From Conidiobolus incongruus B7586 (taxonomy: Eukaryota > Entomophthoromycota > Entomophthoromycetes > Entomophthorales > Conidiobolaceae): a stretch of 12,034 nucleotides of DNA. The stretch covers positions 1 through 12,034 of the forward strand of contig JNEM01013231.1 of the NCBI GenBank assembly GCA_000697335.1. The letters run 5' to 3'. The notes beneath the pieces were generated by a model. That model was not told the DNA's origin. It ran no database searches and was given only the letters and a program-made list of their open reading frames with translations. Below are positions 7,095 to 12,034 of the stretch, piece after piece. The stretch's first letter is position 1, and each line of letters starts with the position of its first letter. A program made the position numbers and the translations under genes.

Positions 7095-8525
7095 TTAGTT
7101 GGAGAGATCCTTGGTAGTAGTGTTAGACTTGGTTACTCCATTGATGGTTTCGGACTCGAAGTTAGTTTCTTTGCCGGTAGTCTTGCCGTTGACAGTGTTA
7201 GTTTCGCGATCCATCTTCTGTTCGGACGATCTGCTACCTGTGCGAGAGTCATAGGATGATTCGGATTTGGAGGAGCTGGACTTGGAGCTAGATTGGGAGT
7301 TGGAAGTGGAGTTTCCAGTGTTGTTGCCAGTGTTGTTTTGGCTGTTTGTGGATTGATTATTTGAGCTGGTGTTTTGGCTGTTTGAGGAGTTGCTCTGGCT
7401 GGATTGGTTGTTGGAAGAGTTGCTTGATTGGTTGCTAGAGCTGGAGTTCTGACTGTTGGAAGAGCTGTTTTCTTCGTGAGTGGAGTGAGAGTTATTTGAG
7501 GAGTTATTTGAGGAGTTGTTGGAAGAGTTAGAAGAGTTAGAGGTATTAGATGAGTTGTTTGAGGAGTTGTTGGAAGAGTTAGAAGTGTTAGAAGAGTTAG
7601 AGGTGTTAGATGAGTTGTTTGAGGAGTTATTGGAAGTGTTAGAGGTGTTAGAAGAGTTGTTAGAAGTGTTAGATGAGTTGTTAGAAGTGTTAGAAGAGTT
7701 GTTAGAAGAGTTGTTCATCATGTTGTTGATCATGTTGGTCATATCATTGGAGCTGCTGTTGTTATTTACGGAGTTGGAGCTATTGGTATTGACATTGTTA
7801 GAGGTATTACTGTTGTTAACATTGTTAGAGGTGTTGCTGTTAGTAACATTGTTAGAGGTATTGCTGTTAGTAACAGAGTTATTACTGTTGTTAACATTGT
7901 TAGAGGTGTTGTTGTTAGTAACATTGTTAGAAGTATTATTGGTAACAGAGTTGTTGTTGTTGTTAACAACGTTGTTAGTGTTGGTATTGGTAACAGTGTT
8001 GGTGTTGTTGTTGACAAAGTTGTTGGTGTTGTTATTGGTCACATCATTTCTGTTATTGTTAGTGATGTTATTGGTGTTGTTGTTGGTCATGTTATTCATG
8101 TTGTTGTTGGTCATGTTGTTTTGGTTGTTGTTAGTAACGTCGGTTCTGTTGTTGTTGGTAGTGTTGTTGTTATTGTTGTTGGTGGTATTAGTTTGGTTGT
8201 TGTTGGTAGTGTTGTTGGCAGTGTTGTTAGTGGTGTTATTAGTTTGGTTATTGGTAGTGTTGTTGGCAGTGTTGTTGGTATTGTTAGTGTTATTGGTGTT
8301 GTTGGTGTTATTAGTATTGTTAGAGTTGTTAGAATCGGTCTTATTGTTGATCATATTATTGATCATTTGTTTTTTATGTTGCATGATGCCATTGATAAGA
8401 GGATAAATAAGGCCGAAAGTTCTACGATCCAAAACGATATCAGCGTCTTTAGACTCGAAATCAACGGGCTTTGAAAGACCAGCACCCAATAAAGCGCAAG
8501 TGATGACAACGTTGATGACCTTCAT
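7095..8525 (-). CDS. secreted Asn/Thr/Ser-repeat protein with C-terminal TVNG module (paralog B, 476 aa)
   Basis: Complete frame, ATG at 8525 (A at -3), TAA at 7095-7097. The architecture matches paralog A: signal peptide (1-18, with Cys at 10 where A has Ser; the only Cys), propeptide to DRR at 33-35, TFGLIYPLIN, then Asn/Thr repeats, a Met-rich island (DMTNMINNMMNN), Asn/Ser/Thr repeats, HSTHEEN, a Ser/Gln/Asn linker, and the conserved C-terminal domain with SRTGS and the TVNG module, ending TKDLSN. It is 79 residues longer than A because its repeat tracts are larger: extra Asn/Thr blocks with RNDVTNNN, and a longer SNNSSNTSN array. Substitutions between A and B in the signal/propeptide part are mostly synonymous or conservative (I/V, S/C, E/D, M/I), which suggests both are functional. 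Sequon density is again very high. Promoter motifs are shared with A, so the two are probably co-regulated. The family is not recognised. Confidence 0.9.
   Translation of the reverse strand: MKVINVVITCALLGAGLSKPVDFESKDADIVLDRRTFGLIYPLINGIMQHKKQMINNMINNKTDSNNSNNTNNTNNTNNTNNTNNTANNTTNNQTNNTTNNTANNTTNNNQTNTTNNNNNNTTNNNRTDVTNNNQNNMTNNNMNNMTNNNTNNITNNNRNDVTNNNTNNFVNNNTNTVTNTNTNNVVNNNNNSVTNNTSNNVTNNNTSNNVNNSNNSVTNSNTSNNVTNSNTSNNVNNSNTSNNVNTNSSNSVNNNSSSNDMTNMINNMMNNSSNNSSNTSNNSSNTSNNSSNTSNTSNNSSNNSSNTSNSSNTSNSSNNSSNNSSNTSNSSNSSNNSSNNSSNNSHSTHEENSSSNSQNSSSSNQSSNSSNNQSSQSNSSNSQNTSSNNQSTNSQNNTGNNTGNSTSNSQSSSKSSSSKSESSYDSRTGSRSSEQKMDRETNTVNGKTTGKETNFESETINGVTKSNTTTKDLSN
7107..7196 (-). other. TVNG module of paralog B
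   Basis: Residues 443-472 open TVNGKTTG, carry TING 16 residues later, and close with TKD before LSN. Spacing is identical to the copies in the other two genes. Confidence 0.75.
7490..7713 (-). repeat. Asn-Ser-Ser/Asn-Thr-Ser coding repeats of paralog B
   Basis: Degenerate in-frame repeats are built from 9- and 12-bp units coding NSS, NTS and NNSS. A longer block (plus-strand GAGGAGTTGTTGGAAGAG onward to GATGAGTTGTTT) recurs twice with small in-frame differences. This corresponds to the simpler 12-bp array of paralog A but is about 2.7 times as long. Confidence 0.8.
7798..7940 (-). repeat. 27-bp coding repeat of paralog B
   Basis: Units starting at 7798, 7825 and 7852 are spaced 27 bp apart and encode variants of NTSNNVxNS. 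Further, less regular units follow. It matches the position and period of the 27-bp minisatellite in paralog A, but the consensus is NNV rather than NTV and the copies are less uniform. Confidence 0.75.
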
Positions 8526-8606
8526 GATTTTTGTTTTTGCTTTGAATTGATTTAGAATTGATTTAGATTTAATTATTCTTGATACTTTGGTATAATATGG
8601 ATGCTA

Positions 8607-8614
8607 TATTTATA
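8607..8614 (-). promoter_or_regulatory. TATA box of paralog B
   Basis: TATAAATA on the minus strand, upstream end 89 nt before the ATG, within a TATAAATATA stretch shared with paralog A. The leader between it and the ATG also shares the words CAAAGTAT and AATCTAAATCAAT with paralog A. Confidence 0.65.
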
Positions 8615-8673
8615 TTAATCACCAAGATATATTGATCCTTTCCAAATGCAATTGAAATTGACATTTTTTGTAC

Positions 8674-8707
8674 TAGGCGTATTCAGCATGCAACTTGGAG
8701 ATATGGC
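8674..8707 (-). promoter_or_regulatory. conserved upstream element of paralog B
   Basis: The coding strand carries GCCATATCTCCAAGTTGCAT followed after 6 nt by TACGCCTA, matching the element of paralog A almost base for base in the two core words. Similarity decays by about 8735. Confidence 0.6.
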
Positions 8708-8739
8708 TAAAATTTAAAAATAGCTTTGACATACCAATA

Positions 8740-11204
8740 TTTTGGCTTGGTGGCAAATACTATAAAATTATACTTGAATATCAAATTTAAATCTCAATTC
8801 TCTTAGATTGATTATTAAATATTTATCATTCACTAATATATACACTTATTAGTATTAGATAGTGCTTATCAATGTATTAATTTTATATTTTATACATGAA
8901 ATTAATCATCCTAGTAAACAGACTAAGTCGTATAAATAAACCTTCACTGCTATTTCAATGCATAATCTCTATAGTAACAATGTTATTAAAATTCCTATAA
9001 TATTAAGTGAAGAATATTTGAAGCATTAACTTCTCAATTTCATTTAAATAAAATTATTTTTTGTAAATCAAATCTTAATGCATTCAAAGGGGATAAACAG
9101 GTTTATTCATTGATTTAAGAAAATAGGTTTGTTCGAGATTTCAAATATTATTTCCAATGATTTTTGAATGATTTTAATAATGTCAATTTCGGCGAAGTTT
9201 TGTTTATAAGCTGGTTTTTTAATGCTAAATTCATTTTTAATCTAAAATATTATCTTATCGAGACATTCACTATACGATTTGTAATATCATATATAAATAT
9301 AGTTTATGAATATATAACTTGGTAAATGAATTTTTGATTTTTATTATTACAGCGGTTATAACTTACCAATTGATATATTTTCTATACAGTGAACTGTATT
9401 GAATAGAATATTTAATCAACATTAATTTTAGTACATTGCCATTAACTAACTTTCATTGTCAATAATTGCGGGACAATTTATACTTCAAATATCGCTCTTC
9501 AATAATTTTCCTTACACTTTATTCTTATGTTTCCGTAATCAAATAATTATATAATGAAAATAATAGCCAAAAATATTTAATTTGTTATTTTTCATTGTTT
9601 TGGCTAAATACTTACATCCTATTCATCAAATAGTATCATGAAACCCTATAAGCAAGGTTATGTTTTCCTAATTTAAGGTATAACTTGATTCACAATATGG
9701 TATTTTATCAAGGTTTCGTAAGACTATAGCAAAATATTGAGCTCATGTAATATAATATATTATCTATTTAATTGGATAAAGGACATAAAATAATATTAAA
9801 TACTGGACATAAAGATTCTCTAGGAAATAACTAATAATAGTTAACTATATTAAATGAAATTCACAAGCAAAAGATTAAGTTAGATATTATTTTACATTAA
9901 GCCATCATGTTACCATACCCAATATTTAACATGAAATTTCAATATTGGTGATAAATTAATATTAAAAAAATAAATTTAATGTTAATTTCATTACAATTAA
10001 ATAATGTTCAACAAATTAAATACAAAATATTAATCAACCATATCTCTCATTAAAACTCATTGTGAATCTTAAAATGATTTTATATTATAATGTTTATATC
10101 TTTCAAATTAGATACAAATGTTCTGCTGGATGAATTCTACATGATTTTTAAAACTTTCATATATTTATATTTATTCAAGATGAGTAATTTAAAAATTTTA
10201 ACTATTATTTTATGAAACTTTTATATTATTACTATATCCAGTGACAAATTTCGACTAATTTAGACTGAATCAGGAATAAATGAAAATTTCAGTAAATTTT
10301 ATATTTTTTACAAATCTAAAAAATTATATAATGTTGCTCTATAGTCAAAAATATATTCTAAGTGTGTTAATACTATATTATAAAAATTAAAATTAGATTT
10401 ATATGTATATAGCAATATTATATTTGAAAATATTTAAATTTATTATAATATTATATCTCTATCTGTTTTTTTTCCAATATTAGAAAAATGTATTTTTTCA
10501 ATAACTTTCATTTTGAATTATCCAATGATAAATATATTTTAATTAAAAAGATTGAATAATATAATTAAGATTGGTTAACCTCTAATGGGAATATATTGTC
10601 TTTAATATCCGATGAGTTGACTATAATATCATAATCAGGAATATTCTGATTAAATTTTTAGTATAAATTACAATTTTTTAACACCATCACAGATTTTTGG
10701 GCCTAAAAAAGCAAACCAAAAATCGCTACCAATAAAAATTGTGAAATTTGTAATATAAAATATTAGGCTGGATAAAATTCCAACGCCTGGATAAAAGTAA
10801 TTTTCCTAATATAGTAAATATTTAATATAATATTATCCTTTTAATAGTTCTATTTTTTTATTATAGTAAACCAATTGCACTCAAAATTGTAAAATGTGAC
10901 AGAAAAAAACTTTAGTAGTAAATGTTCAAAATTTAAAAAATTCCGATTTTGATTAGATTGAACATTTTGGATAAATTGATTTATTCAAATTTCCTATGAA
11001 GGTTAGAGAAATGCAATAAAAAATATTTTGCCACAAAATATTCAAATATATTATATTTTCTATCAATCGATATTTTAAATGCTAATATCATTAAAATTAT
11101 TATATTGTTTAATTATTTATTAGCTGTTAACTATTATGTATTCACTTTGTAAAAGATTTTTCAAAAATTTCTATATTTATTATTTCAATCATAGCTTGGT
11201 TATA
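8740..11204. other. AT-rich region without recognised genes
   Basis: About 2.5 kb with no supportable coding frame, tRNA or repeat array. A slightly less AT-biased patch lies near 10690-10800 but shows no open frame or recognisable element end. Confidence 0.6.
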
Positions 11205-11545
11205 ATAAAAGACTTGGGCCAGCCTTGTCCGGAGTGATTTAAATAAAAAAGAGAGATCTAAGAAATTTTAAATAACTTTTAGGGAGAAAGGAAGATTATT
11301 GGCTTAAGTCAGATAACTGGGAGGACATAGGTCAAACTCGTCTTCTTGAAGATAGCTCTAATATCGGGATTTATATAGAGTGAATTGGATAAGAAGATTT
11401 ATGAGGTTCTCCGGCGGCATGTATCGTCAGCCAGTCAAAAGATAGAGCTGAAGTGGCTGATCTTGAGGGGTTGAGCGACCATTATATTTGGTTGACAGAG
11501 TATATGGGTAGGAGAGGAGTCGCCTGACTCGAGACAATAATAAAT
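11205..11545. other. G+C-richer island, possible relic of a gene or mobile element
   Basis: Base composition shifts sharply for about 340 bp: GGGCC, CCGGAG, CTCCGGCGGCATG and GTCGCCTGACTCGAG occur here, whereas flanking DNA has almost no G/C runs. No frame on either strand is open for a plausible protein; the longest stretches are about 40 codons and resemble no family I can name. There are no terminal repeats or target-site duplications. The composition suggests decayed coding DNA, perhaps of a mobile element; a non-coding RNA cannot be excluded. Confidence 0.4.
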
Positions 11546-12034
11546 TGTAATATTATGGTAGTTAAAGTTCAAATTAATTCATTTAATATTAAAAGAACAG
11601 ATAAATTATCAATGCATAAATAGAAATGAATTTATTTTATATTGAATGTTTGGACCTGTTTGTAATAAATGTTGCATTTCAAAATATTTATTTATCTGAA
11701 ATTGATTGTTAAGCCAATATTATTTCTATTCAGACTGGCTGTGTCAGTCTATATTTGAAAAATACTCCTTGTTCACTTTAGAATTTTATTCAATTTTAAC
11801 CAAATCATATATTTCTTAGTGAATAAATTATTTCAACTTAAGAGCAATAAAAAAAGGTTTTCTTATATATTTTGTAATAATATCTAAATAATAAGGAATT
11901 ATTAAGATATATAATTATAATATAATAAAAAGAAAATTTAATAAGTAATTTGATTTTTTTAATAACATATTATATGAATATTTTTTATTAAAAGAATATA
12001 TTATAAAGAAAATATTTAATTATTAAAATATAAA
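11546..12034. other. AT-rich sequence to the window end
   Basis: Nothing supportable is seen here: extreme A/T content with homopolymer runs, especially from about 11870 onward. Confidence 0.6.

Noticed and set aside
7516-8406. Plus-strand frame of 296 codons, rich in Leu, Glu and Val
   Set aside because: It is the antisense shadow of the Asn/Ser/Thr repeats of paralog B. Those codons cannot give stops on the opposite strand, and the minus-strand frame has a signal peptide, a promoter and a conserved C-terminus.
8121-8474. Plus-strand frame of 117 codons, Val/Gly-rich
   Set aside because: Another antisense shadow of paralog B. The same pseudo-protein appears opposite paralog A because the DNA is nearly identical.
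11300-11339. Possible Pol III A/B boxes (TGGCTTAAGTC and GGTCAAACTC) suggesting a SINE in the G+C-richer island
   Set aside because: Both deviate from consensus at key positions, and the two boxes are closer together than in tRNA-type promoters. No A-tail or target-site duplication is seen.

Overview
This is a very A+T-rich eukaryotic window. It holds three intronless-looking genes for low-complexity Asn/Ser/Thr-rich proteins and one tRNA gene, separated by long, almost featureless AT-rich spacers. A nuclear tRNA-Arg(UCU) with good A and B boxes, TATAAATA boxes, AATAAA-type 3' signals, and a signal peptide followed by a dibasic (Arg-Arg) propeptide end all fit a eukaryote, most likely an AT-rich, early-diverging fungus. 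I cannot fix the species. A dictyostelid-like protist is less likely, because Asn is freely coded by AAC as well as AAT.

Layout. Positions 2-1276 (+) hold the 3' part of a gene whose start lies outside the window: a long Ser/Asn repeat region, then two copies of a compact Thr/Asn/Gly module, then a Tyr-containing tail. A tRNA-Arg(UCU) on the minus strand (1637-1709) follows. Two paralogous minus-strand genes come next, 2876-4069 (397 aa) and 7095-8525 (476 aa). They share a signal peptide, a short propeptide ending in Arg-Arg, huge Asn/Thr and Asn/Ser repeat tracts and a conserved C-terminal domain. Both have a TATA box and a conserved upstream element at nearly the same distance from the ATG. 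From about 8740 to the end the only notable feature is a G+C-richer island (about 11205-11545) with no intact gene.

Relationships. The main result is an ungapped 30-residue module present four times, twice in the first gene and once at the C-terminus of each paralog. It has two TVNG-type half-units exactly 16 residues apart and a closing Asp at a fixed position. It links three otherwise low-complexity proteins into one local family, probably extracellular or cell-wall proteins with very many potential N-glycosylation sites (Asn-X-Ser/Thr). The two paralogs are nearly identical at DNA level over about 217 bp of Asn-coding repeat but several-fold more diverged in the adjacent signal/propeptide segment, a pattern suggestive of local gene conversion. 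No function beyond 'secreted, repeat-rich surface or matrix protein' can be assigned.
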